Source of the DNA: Metopolophium dirhodum | Lineage: Eukaryota; Arthropoda; Insecta; Hemiptera; Aphididae | DNA: 64,000 nt | Direction of reading: 5' to 3' | NCBI RefSeq assembly: GCF_019925205.1 | Contig: NC_083567.1 | Span: 7,440,001 to 7,504,000, forward strand | Shown: one piece after another, positions 37,801-49,900 of the stretch | Numbering within the stretch: position 1 is the first letter of the stretch | Layout of the letters: every line of letters starts with the position of its first letter | Translations under genes and position numbers: made by a program | Notes under the pieces: generated by a model | What the model saw: only the letters and a program-made list of their open reading frames with translations | Databases searched by the model: none | What the model was told of the DNA's origin: nothing

Positions 37801-40800
37801 AATAATAATTATTATATTTTATTCGAGACGCAACCTCAAACCTATTAAAAAACAGCTTGGATCTACACTTTCCTTTTATTTTTATTTTGCCACTGTAAAG
37901 TCTTGAGCTGAAAGTTTAATTTTTAGTTAGTGAGAGTTAAGCGCTGCTGAATCAACTATTGTATTTTGTAATAGAGGGTTAGCAACTTTTCTGGCTGTAC
38001 ATTTTTAATTAATGGTACAAGAATTTCATAAAAAAAACTTGTTCAACTAGAAACGTTGGTATAGTACCGCAATAATGTTATCAAGATGCCATCTGAAGTA
38101 CTGTATGATAATTATTATACGCTAATATTAGTTTAGTATAATAAAATTTGTATTAATAAAAGTATATATCTACAAGCTAAGACATAATAATAATTTGCGT
38201 TTATAAGTATAAAAAGCACTTGAAAACTTTAAACAAACATTTACAAGAAACTTTGAAATCAATTTGTATGATGGTTTAGGTATAGGTACTGCTACTAAAT
38301 ATTACATAATAATGAATGTAGGTAAATTAAAAATTATAAAAGTACATTTTAAAATATTCAACGTTCAGTGTTGATATTAGTTATTTTAAAGTCTAATTGA
38401 TATTGATAAAAAAATAATATACCGCATTTATCAAGTGCTATTCAACAAACCTATACGTACTTTAATCAACACGCAACACAATAAAAAAAAAAAAAAAAAC
38501 TGTGAATAGATTTATTATATTTAAATTGGTCGATTACATTAAAATAAAATAAAAAATACCACAAAAAAAAATGGTCACAATAAAATGCCAATTGCAGATA
38601 AATATAGTAAAAATTACAATAAATAATGCAAAATATGATTTTGGTTTAAAGCAATATGTATATGTATATATATATACTTTAAGAGGATTACATTAATACC
38701 GTGAAATATTATCGGAATTATGTTTCAAAGTACTATATTTATATATTATATACATAAAAAAAAATTTATCTTGTAGTTTTAAATGGACATATACGGTACG
38801 AAGCTGTATATTATGAGCGTCAAAAGCAGATGCAAATAATTGTATAAATCTTTAAGGGAAAAATATGCAAAATCAAATAAAATAGAACAAATAAAGGAAT
38901 AATAATACATAGTAATATCCATTAGACGTATATAAGTGTTATACGTAGAATACGTAGGTATGAAATGAGTGGTTACCCGAGTAACCTGCAAGTCTTATTA
39001 TTAAAGAATACTGTTAGGGCCATTTGTGATTAATGAAGATAAGTTTCATACAGTAAATGATATAAAGTAGATAAATTTAATAAATTATATGATCATTGTA
39101 CGTAAGTGTCAAGTGGTCGAAAATCGAAATGTCACGACCACGCGACGAGGTAAATGGATTCACTATGGGAGGAGGATAATGTGTCGAATAAGTTATTGGA
39201 TTTGGACCGTTTAATAAAAATATCATTGACATATTTGAACTTTGAAGGGTGCCACGTGCTTTTAAAGATTTTTGATTTTCCGAAACATTAAAACTTTATA
39301 AGATTACGTTGTTCTCTAAAAATATTTCTACATTTTATAAATGTTAAGATAATAATTTAGTTATATACATGTACATTATTTTTTTATCTCTAAAATGTGG
39401 TTGTTCTATATGGCACATGCTATTATTATAGTTATTAATGGTAGTGCTTATCAGAAATGTAATTTGTTATTTTATCGTATTCTTTAAGATAATATATTAT
39501 TAAATATTCATTTTTCTTCAACAAACATATTTTTGGATTTTTCTGTAAATGTTGGGATAAAGTTTGAATAAGTGGAGGAATTACGACAGTACGCAGAAAT
39601 TAACATCATTGTTTTTTTTTTCCAACGATTTTTAAAATTTATAAAAAAAATTTTTAAATATTAACTTGTACCTACTCTTATTGGAATCGTTTAGAAATAA
39701 ACATTAAGACATGCACAAAAAATGTCACGAAAATGTAAGTAGGTCACTCGCTTTATGGCCGAAAAGCCGTTGGTAGGTCTGCAAATTAATCATCGCTTAT
39801 TTATTTTACAAGAAACCATCAGCTCATAACGAAAATTCGAGCATGTTTTGGTAAACAACTCTCGCCTAGAGTAATAATAAAAAGCGTTATCAAAAACCAT
39901 CATTCATACTCCATCATCACTCGTCGAATTGTTTGTTTTCTGAAAATGTGTCCCCGAGTCCAATCTCAGAAGACCACTATTATATCGATCCTGTACCACT
40001 ATGATATTATGTACTGCAGACTATAATATTTAGGCATTATAATATAAGTCACAAATAAACTTGTTTTGAATGTGCAGCGGTATCGCTACGGATTTGGATC
40101 GCTGTATTGTAAAAGTGCATATTATTATTTTGTCAACAAATTCGATTGCACACACAGTAGGCAATTGATGTGTCATACAACTCGAATAGTTTCAACAAAA
40201 TAATACGGACGACGGGCTTTATCGAGACTTTTGGTTGACAAAATACACGATGACATTATCAGTTAATGGCACGCACGACTAGAATTGTCATGATGACATG
40301 CTAACTGGTGTCTACGTAATAATGAATAATTATGGTAAACATAATATTTAGTTTGCTAGTCAATATCCGTTGCTCAATATGTATTATAACATATTGTTAA
40401 AAATATAATATGTTATTTATATTTTTACCGTTAACTCCGCCAGAAAAAAAATCTAGGTAAAAATATAAGCTTTATATTATCTTTATCCATAATTTTTTTG
40501 GTTTGGTAAATTTAATTTATCAGAATATATTATTATTATTATTATTATAAAAAAAAAATCATAATTTTTATAATATAAATTGCCCGAACAAAATATTACA
40601 ATAATTATTAAATATACATCAAAATATATTTCAAAAATTTAAATTTTGTACTTGGCTAATTGTTTTGTTATCGCATCTCCATTTTATTTACCAGGCGCGT
40701 ATTTTATGTTTTTGTTATACTTATAGTCATTTAATATAACGACCTAATAATTTGCCTAGTAATAAGTTTTATTTTGTACAAAATTAGTTTAGCACACGGG

Positions 40801-41094
40801 TAAAGACGAACCAATAAATTACTATAACTATTTAAAATTAGTGTACAGATAGAGTGACAAAATTAAAAGCAATGATATTTTATCAGTTTGCCGGTGACAG
40901 GTTTTGCGAAGTGAAATCCATGTGCCAATCACAGGTACGAAAATAAAACCGGTGGACTTAACACATAGTCATTATATTTTTATCAAAACGGTATTTTTGT
41001 CACAGTTTACAATTATTGTCCGTTTTATCGATGGCTGCAGCTCTATATGTATGGTAATTTTTAGTGTACATTAATTAATACTATACACATATTG
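31848..41094. other. AT-rich spacer, no recognised gene
   Basis: Frames at 36889-37116 and 38779-38991 (minus) are short and unmatched. A small hairpin lies at 34230-34257. Otherwise the stretch shows only AT-rich simple repeats such as the TTA run near 40531-40550. It could be intronic. Confidence 0.45.
34230..34257. repeat. 10-bp perfect hairpin
   Basis: TTTTGGTGTA and TACACCAAAA are exact inverted copies around an 8-nt loop. It may be the core of a tiny palindromic repeat; no terminator role applies in this eukaryotic setting. Confidence 0.8.
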
Positions 41095-42400
41095 ATTTCT
41101 ACCCGAAGTAGGCACCTATTTATTTGATTGGGATAATTAAAAATATAAAATACTAAACAACCCATAGGGTAAAAAAATAAACGATTATAGTTTTTGAAAA
41201 ACCATAATATTAAAACATTTTTTTTTTTTAAATCCCAAAAGTTCACTCAGGAAATCAGACTAGTCGCGTGACGGATGTAGACGGATCACCCGCCTCGTAT
41301 ATTCTTCTCCTTCTCCTTAATCTTATCATTACTATTATTATTAATATTGTTGTTGTTATTTTTATTATTATTATATCACTGTTGCCGAACCGACGTCAAA
41401 AGCTTGGGCAGCTTTGTTCGGCGATCGTCCGATGCAGTAGAGATGCTCGGCACATAATAATTGACAAATTTTGATTTCTTTCCTAACGCGTAGGTGCCAT
41501 ATTTATTTGATCGGGGAATTTGAAAATATAAAAACCAAAGATGATACACCATCATAATATAATATTATGGTAAAAAAATAGTTAGATGATAGTTTTTTTT
41601 AAAAAAATCACATGTTATACCTACACGCACTTCAGTTCATAATATAATATGTATGTTAGGACATTCTTTTTCTTTCAAATCACAAAAGTCGACTCGGCCG
41701 ATCTCATACAAGACGAGCCGCGTGTCGACGCGTAAACGGATCTGCAACGGCGCCGCCCACCCAATATAACAATAATATATTCTTCTTCTCCGTCTCCGTC
41801 TTATTGTTATTATTATTATCGTTGGCATTATCACCGGAGCTTTACAGCCAGCACCGTTGCCGGACCTAAGGCGCCTGCGTCAAAAGCTGGGGCAGCTTTG
41901 TTCGGCGCTCATCCGATGCAGTAGAGATGCTCGGCACATAATAATTGACAAATTTTGATTTCTTTCCTACGCGTAGGTGCCATATTTATTTGATCGGGAA
42001 ATTTGAAAATATAAAAACCAAAGATGATACACCATCATGATATAATATTATGGTAAAAAAATAGTTAGATGATAGTTTTTTTAAAAAATCACATGTTATA
42101 CCTACACGCACTTCAGTTCATAATATAACATGTATGTTAAGACATTCTTTTTCTTTCAAATCACAAAAGTCGACTCGGCCGATCTCATACAAGACGAGCC
42201 GCGTGTCGACGCGTAAACGGATCTGCAACGGCGCCGCCCGCCCAATATAACAATAATATATTCTTCTTCTCCGTCTCCGTCTTATTGTTATTATTATTAT
42301 TATCGTTGGCATTATCACCGGAGCTTTACAGCCAGCACCGTTGCCGGACCTAAGGCGCCTGCGTCAAAAGCTGGGGCAGCTTTGTTCGGCGCTCATCCGC
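41095..42400. repeat. Tandem array of three units, about 390-483 bp, last two nearly identical
   Basis: The block GTAGGTGCCATATTTATTTG starts near 41490 and again near 41973, a step of 483 bp. A more diverged unit precedes it from about 41105 (GTAGGCACCTATTTATTTGAT). Each unit runs through AT-rich sequence, a CG-rich block with GACGCGTAAACGGATC (diverged in unit 1), a TCTTCTTCTCC / TTATTATTA tract and an AAAGCT(G/T)GGGCAGCTTTG block. Units 2 and 3 differ at only a handful of positions over about 430 bp, so they are a recent duplication or are being homogenised. Unit 3 leaves the repeat at about 42398 and passes into CpG-rich unique DNA. The minus frames at 41637-41834 and 42118-42318 are Ile/Arg low-complexity readings of the microsatellite and are not genes. 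Confidence 0.85.
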
Positions 42401-42803
42401 AGCGGCGGTGCTCGCCCCGCGTATAATGGACGCGTTGTTCTCGTCCACTGCCGCCGCGCGTATAATAACATTAATAATCGGTGAAATGGGTCACGTTCGG
42501 AGTCGCTTGCTATATATTGCCCTCGGCGAGACGACGGCGGTGGCGGCACAATCATAATAATATACGTACAGTATTATTATATACGCGCACACGACCATTA
42601 TATTATTATATATATATAGATATAATGTGTGTACGCGTACCTACCTTTAGCCCCGCACCGAGGACGCGCGGGGGGGAGGAAGAGGGTCGGGAGGCTGACA
42701 AAAGGCGCTCGCTCACATTTATAATCGCTTTCCGCCGCCTTCCTACCCGGCGACCCTAACGACAAACGACCCGGACAGAAACGTCAAATCTATATATAAT
42801 ATA

Positions 42804-42806
<3 letters not shown>

Positions 42807-42837
<31 letters not shown>
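42807..42837. repeat. (TAA)n microsatellite
   Basis: About ten TAA/AAT units run without interruption, bordered by CG-rich DNA on both sides. Confidence 0.9.
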
Positions 42838-42839
<2 letters not shown>

Positions 42840-44915
42840 TCATACTCCGCAGCGGCCGTGTGAAAAATGACGCGCGAGGATTTCGACTTTTGACGATTAC
42901 GTCTACCGGTTGTGTATATATAGGCGTTGTTGTGAGCGAATTCCTCGCGGATAATAATAATAATAATATAATATCGCAAGACGGTGTATTTCGCAGTGAG
43001 AAAAATGGGAAGCAGCGTCGTCGAAAACGACTGGTGTGCCGTGGCAGCCGGTGGTATTATGTCACGGACGATGGTCGTAATTTTCGGCTCCGTCTGCATT
43101 AAATGAAAAAAAAATCATTCGATTTTCACGCGTCATCACATGATAATGAATAGCACGATCATAAGTTATTGGGTTATACGTCGTACCCATACATTATAAT
43201 ACGTTTATTTTCACTCGTCGAGCGTCATAGCGTTGTGATCCGTTGTATTTTGACGATTGACTCAAAAATATTTTGATCGTCGATTTGTACGAAGTATGAT
43301 TTTTCTGAAAAAATGTTAATGGATAACGCGGCGCGCGTAAAAATAATATTTTTAAAATATAACGCATTATTATCATAATAATACAAGTTGATGCGAGAAA
43401 CATCTAATAAAATATATTTAACCCTAGATTATAATCGTTTTATAGTATTATTTTGAACCGTTTTTTATAATCCGGCCTACACTATACGGCGCGTACAATA
43501 TATCATATTATTTTATAATGAAAGAAATTTTAAAACCGTAGCGAACAAAAAAGGTAGAGCCCGCTGGCAGATGAAGTGAACGCGCTTCGTCCGCCGCTGT
43601 GGTTTTCTACGCGAACGGACGACGGAGCGCTTTTACGGCGAATCATACACAGCAGCGTATCATGTCAGTATGAGCTTTTCGTGCATTTTTTTTTTTTACT
43701 TCTTTTTATTACGCCGCCGATGTAATATTTCGCATACATATTGCATTATATACTCTCGGCGAACGTGTGTACAGGTACAGCTGGCCTTTCCAGGTCCATG
43801 TAAAAAAAAAAAAACAACGCGTTAAATCCTACACAGTATACTTCCCGTGCGCGCACGGTGCAGCACCGACCGAATCACGTCGTCGAGATTTATGGATGCA
43901 TTGTTGACATTTTTTGATGGCCGAGATATTTTCTCATTTCCCCGGGGTGATACCCCCGCAATGGCGTCCTTTAGTCTTGTATTTTATTTATATTTTCTGG
44001 GTCTTCCTTTTTTTTTATATATATATATTTATATCCCACCGCGGCTGGTGACGGTTAAAAAAAAAAAAAATTTTTTTTTAAAGTTATTCCGTGGCAAGTA
44101 AATGGGTCCGAAAGAAAAATGAAATGTTTTTAACATAGATAGGCCACCGTGCAACCACGACGTAGTAAACTCCACCCTCGTATTTTATACGTAATGAGGT
44201 TAGTAATTATTACACGCGCGCACTTCGCCATTAGTTCGCAAAATTAATTAATCAATTAATTTCGTATTTTTCAAAAACGAAAGTTACTTACGTCGCGAGC
44301 TGGCGTCGTCGGATATTCCGCAAGCGGTAAAATACTTTCAAAATCATTTTTAATGCACAAAGAGGCAACCTTTTCAAGTCCATCCCAATAGTATAAAATA
44401 TGAAATATGATATGCGATGGGGCGGCGAGGAAAATGCGGGGCGGAGGTATATCCCTCGTGATAATAATATAATATTATAGGTAATAAAAGTTTCACACAT
44501 TCGTACCGAGCAGGCCCTCCCTCGGACGCGGAAATTAACGTAACGTCCCTATTATTATTATTATTACGGGGCTGGTCCATACTGTTATAAGTGAGTATAT
44601 AGTATAGGCGGGACGCACTAAAATGTTTATGAATATTATAACAACTACTACCCTGGTTGCGACACACAGGTATAAGGCCGAGATCACTGCGGAATTGACG
44701 CGCGCGTATATGCATAGGACATTATATATTGCACCGGATATATGGAGAGGCTGGTGGTGTGTGTGTGGCTAGGGTCAAACGAGTGGGATGATTGGAGTGG
44801 AAAAGGGGACGACCGAAATCAATACACGAACGCATTTTGTAGGGGCCAGAGGTGGTTCCGTGTGGTTTGCGATATTTTTCTACGACATTCGAAAGATGTC
44901 TACATGGATGCATAC

Positions 44916-44937
44916 GAGAGAGAGAGAGAGAGAGAGA
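44916..44937. repeat. (GA)n microsatellite
   Basis: Eleven GA units lie inside the CpG-rich domain. GA tracts of this type are bound by GAGA-type factors in insects; binding here is only a possibility. Confidence 0.9.
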
Positions 44938-45027
44938 CGGGAGGAGAGGCGAATAAAAAATAATAATATACTCGCATGTTTAACGATACCGAGAAACAGT
45001 CTGGTATAGAGCACGACCACGGTATAC

Positions 45028-45046
45028 CGCGGCGGCGGCGGCGGCG
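45028..45046. repeat. (CGG)n microsatellite
   Basis: About six CGG units, an unusually GC-pure run for this window, lie within the CpG-rich domain. Confidence 0.9.
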
Positions 45047-46949
45047 ATCGGCCAAATACAATAATAATGCACTGTATCATTGTTGTTGTCGTCTAAAAGT
45101 TTTTTTTTTTTTCGGTCGGACAACGAAAACCGCGAGTATAACAATATAATATTTACGTCACGTCGCGGTTTAAGATAATAATTATTAATCTCAAATCAAT
45201 CGTAATCTGCGATGATTAAAATAATTATTATCGTGCAATATAATATTATCATTGTTACGGACGACGGTTGAATAATAGTTCATCATAACCATATTATATT
45301 ATGCGGATCATCCGCGATTGAAATGCCCCGGAAAACGGAATCGTTGCACCGCGAACCACACTGTATTTTTTATTCGCTCGCACAATAATGCATTATTATA
45401 TAGGGTTTGTTTGTTTATAATAATATAACGAATACAATCAGACACGCGTGCTTAGGAATTTCTGCGTTTGAAAATAACCGAACAAATAAAACATCAATTA
45501 TTATTATTGGTCACGGCTAACGACCGTGTACGATCGCGGTGTGGCTGCAATGGTGTTTGTTTTTCTCCGCATTGCAGTTGTACACATAGGTATCACAATA
45601 ACGTGTTCACTATATACATTTTGTAAACACACGAGCTTCTGCGTTTTAAAATCAACTAACCGTGGCTAAATCAACGACTCAAATCACTATTTCACGTAAT
45701 ATTATTATTTCTGACGGCACTATCACAGAATATATGAAATTATTGTGGCACTATATTAGGTACTATGCCATCTTCGCCATCGAATATTAACGCGCGTACT
45801 GTAACACATATGATATTATTGCAGTGTCCGCACGTACATTTTGAAATCAACAACGTAGATATTTTGTTCCGCACATTTTTGTATTTATTATCAGTTCTAT
45901 TAAGAAGTAAGTGCATTCTTATGACATTATGTTTTTAATATTATATGATATTGTACGCGCGAAGAATGCCTACATAATATTTAATTTTTTCTAATATCTG
46001 TACAATCATCTGCGATTACTATATATATAGGTACTTTAAATTTAACATAATAATATTTACTTATTTAGCTGATTTAAACCATATAATATCATGTCATTAT
46101 CTAGATTGTATAGAGTAAATCAGAATTACCTTTTTTTTGTAAATATTATCATTCATTATTACGACATGTTTTTTTTTTTTTTAGAAATTATATCCTCATT
46201 ATTTTTGTATTAATTTTCACGAATATTGGTTCGGCAGTTGTAGGGATGGTCACGTAGTATTTCGCAACACGTGGGGAGAGGGATGCGGACAAGTGCTGAC
46301 TGTTATTGCATAAATAATATAATGTGTACGTTGTACATATTAATATATCGATGGGTGTAAATCGAACACTCTCGATATGATATGATAGTTCCGCGCAATA
46401 CTAGAGACGCGTACATAGTTTTCATCTCTCGCATATCGTATTATCATTATTGCTAGACGTCACACACGTGACCATACGTGATACCTGCAGCAATACCATC
46501 CAATACCATCCGTTACCGGCCGCGGTAATCAATAATCCGCTGTCCCGATCGATTTCACCCCTTCGAGAGCCATCACCCATCTCACGTCGTCGGCCCGATA
46601 TTTCGTAACACGGCACTTATACCCTACAACAACTATAATAACTCAACGATATTTTACTTTTTGTTTAGAGTACGGTGTAATGTGTAGGGAGGGGTGGCCG
46701 CGATCGTATACTGCTGCAGGAGGGGAAGAAAAACCCACGTTAACAATCCACTCGGGCTCTCGGTTCACGGACCGTTTGAGAGGTATGTGTGTATATTTCG
46801 TTAACCCAAAAACCCTAGGTACCTACCCACTCGTTTTTAATAATAATGTATACTTTGCACGTAACTTTGGTGCATGCACCAGGCGCGTTGTACGTCTTGG
46901 CCACATGCGAATTCGTGATTTCCGAATCGATACTATAATATTATGATTG

Positions 46950-49900
46950 CACGATGCGTACAACACTATATTTTATAATATAGCTAACGAGTGAGTGGCG
47001 AAATAAAAAAAATGTCGGACTATTTTTGTTGTTAATAGTTCGTATTATGAAAATGTTGTGATAGGCACACTTAAATGCGGCGTTTGAGAAGTTAGCACCC
47101 TCACATTGGACTATCCACTTTAAACCGGTGCCAATATTTTGTAACTGATTTGAAACGAATTGCAACGTCAATTTTGAAATTTTCAACATCATTCATTCTC
47201 CGGAAAATCTGATTTATTGATGGAACGCAGCACCTCCCTATAATTTGAGCGATCGACTTCAAACCAGTGCCAATATTTCGGGACAACACCACATTTTTTA
47301 TTTTCTAATTTTTAGTGATTTATATCCCCCCCCCCTTTATAGTTATAATAATTATAAGAGTGATTATGTACCCCACTGAATAAGTTGGTACGTGGCTCTG
47401 AAATTAATATCTAAATAATTAAATAGTACATGTTTTAGTAAACATTTTAATTTGGCTAGAGATGAGTATGTGTGTGTTATAACCCCTGTAATTAACACCC
47501 ATCTTAAACTGACCGTTTCTAATATAAATAATAAGAAAAACTATTATCCCTAGTACCCATCTTAAGTTTAATAACCCAGAAACCACTCGTTAGATGCATC
47601 AAACGTAAAAACAAATCATCTGCTTGATAATAATTTACAGTGAAAAAAGGCTGTTCTCATTTTAAAAAGTGAGGATTTTATCGACGTTCCTTAAATGGCG
47701 AATAATCTTGATACTTGAAAATATGAAATGTATATTTATAAAATTCCAAAAATCAGAAATTGAATTATTTGTTATTCCAAATGGGAGTGAACATGCTTGA
47801 TGAATCACTCTATCTTGACAATACAGTAAAATTGTATGAAACTTGCCTATTGGTTTAGTCAAATAAATCATTCACGCTGATGCTGATAACTAGTTTATTT
47901 TTTTTCTACGCACGTAATTATGGTAGTCATCAAATGGTTGCGGTCGATCAATTTATGCAATTTACAGAGACTGATTACAAAAAATAAATGGTTTTGATAG
48001 GTAACTACGAATTAAAAGTCATCAGGTTATTGATGGGTTTTGAAATTCGATAATATGGTAGGTATCTATGTTAAATTTAAAACGCATTTTACCACTTATT
48101 TTTGTGTGTTGTATAGCTACGAATAACAATTTTTATTACATTCCGTCAACAATAAAATATACTTACAACACGTGTACATTCATCCCGAGACCCAAATACC
48201 TACAGAAATAGAAAATATTCTATACATTTAGAGTTAAATAGAATCGTTAGGTACAAAGTTATGATAAATAGTTTTCGGAAATATTATAGTTTAGGTATAC
48301 AAGTGTGCAACTAAACAAACAACTTTATTTCTGTAAAAAGTTGTACACTAATAATTATTGTAGTACTTACCTAATTAAATCTAAATGTAGATAATATTGG
48401 TAAACGTAATATTATTGTTTTATCAATTAATAGATATTAATATATACTCGCACAAAATTGCCACACATTTGATGATTATTTAAAAATATAAATTACTCAT
48501 TTAAAACTCAGTATACTAGCCGATCGACGATTTGGCTGCTAAAACGTCATGGTACGTATATACTTTTAATATAACATAACCACTCGGTAAGTATAGCTTT
48601 AATCACGTTTATGTTATCCTACCTATGACTGAAATAAACGAAAATTGTATCAATATGATAAAACATGTGTTCAGTTTAATTAAATTTTTATAACATGACG
48701 TGTAAATAATCAGATAACAATATGTCTATATATACTAACTGATCTAAATATTTACCTAGTCGTCGACGAACGATATAATTCAATGACGTTGTTTCTGATT
48801 TGCAATAAATAGATACGATTATTTTATACTCCACAAATATAAATAAAATACTGTACGAAGTAAAGATACAGTTTAATCAGTTACATATTTAATGTCTATT
48901 TTTTTTCCTGCACATTGTATTAATCGATTAATATATTATAATAAAAGAGGGAAAAACAATATATTTTTTAAATATGTTTACAAAGTTCAGAATTATAGGT
49001 ATCTCGTAGTTTTTTGATTTAAGAAGTTTTTATTATGAGCGTTGGTAAGATTTCCAGTAGAACAAAACTGAGTATAAAATCATAAGTAAATTCAAAACTT
49101 TTACAATTTCTATAAAATATATTTAAATTGTATAAATCCAGGTTTTTTTCTTTATGAGGTCTTATGGAATCTTCATATTCAACCATAAAAAAAGTTTAAA
49201 TTATTTATATAACTTAGTTTATTCAAGTTAGTTTGATAAAAAGTTTAAAAAATATGTTATAAAATTCATAAAATGATATTATTGCTAGTGATTTTGAAAA
49301 TAAAAATCGTTGTACCTATTGACAAAAATCAAAAGTATAAATATAATATATATATACCTACCTACCTATATATATGCTGTTAAATATTTCAATTTAAGAT
49401 TATCAAAATAATTTGGTAAAAAATAAAACCGTATGTGGAAAAACCACCTTGGTTTTTTGATTGTGAAATCCTTATTTATTTATTCAATTTATCCTACTCC
49501 CGCCGAGCAGATAATTGGTCTTTTGCTAACTTATCATCACTTTATAGTAATTGGTATTATACAATATAATATGTAACTCTCTCGCAAACTAAATCCATAG
49601 TATATTTATGTTTAAATGATCGGGATGGTGCTCGTAAAGTTTCCCTTGTCTTGTTAAAGACCTATAGGGCCTTGAGTTCAGCTACTGGATTTGGGTTAGT
49701 GGGTTGCATTTTATTATGCATGGATTATTCATCTAATTGAGGTGTGACCATGTAAATGTATTCTTTATTTCTAAAGTTATAATTTGTTTAATTTAATTAC
49801 ATTACTATTGTTACCACGGACTGCGCAGAAACCGCTCCTTAGCCTTTTAACGTAGTTATATGCACAGCACTGACTCTTACACATTTCTCCGTACCTAGCA

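Larger units (their letters stand above)
42400..46940. promoter_or_regulatory. CpG-rich domain, candidate promoter/enhancer or 5' region
   Basis: The AT-rich background changes here to sequence with many CG dinucleotides (CGCGCG, GCGGCGG and CCGCCG words), most densely at about 42400-42780, 43560-43660, 44280-45060 and 46400-46930. No long conserved frame is present, and the frames seen (such as 42481-42759, 42743-43099, 44374-44715 and 46680-46946) look like chance. In insects with germline methylation, CG-rich islands in an AT-rich genome often mark unmethylated regulatory DNA near a promoter. A donor-like GTAAGTAAC on the minus strand at 44283-44291 could end a non-coding first exon, but single donors are common by chance. 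Confidence 0.35.

Noticed and set aside
41637..42318. Two similar minus-strand proteins of 65-66 residues
   Set aside because: They are Ile/Arg low-complexity readings of a TTATTA/TCTTCTTCTCC tract in nearly identical tandem units. Frame agreement follows from the recent duplication.
42481..43102. Opposed frames of 80-118 codons
   Set aside because: CG-rich sequence with TAA and TAT tracts lowers stop frequency in some frames; the predicted proteins are Arg, Ile or Asn runs.
44283..44292. Minus-strand donor-like GTAAGTAAC as the end of a first exon
   Set aside because: Single GTAAGT words are expected many times by chance in 64 kb on two strands, and no second signal supports an exon here.
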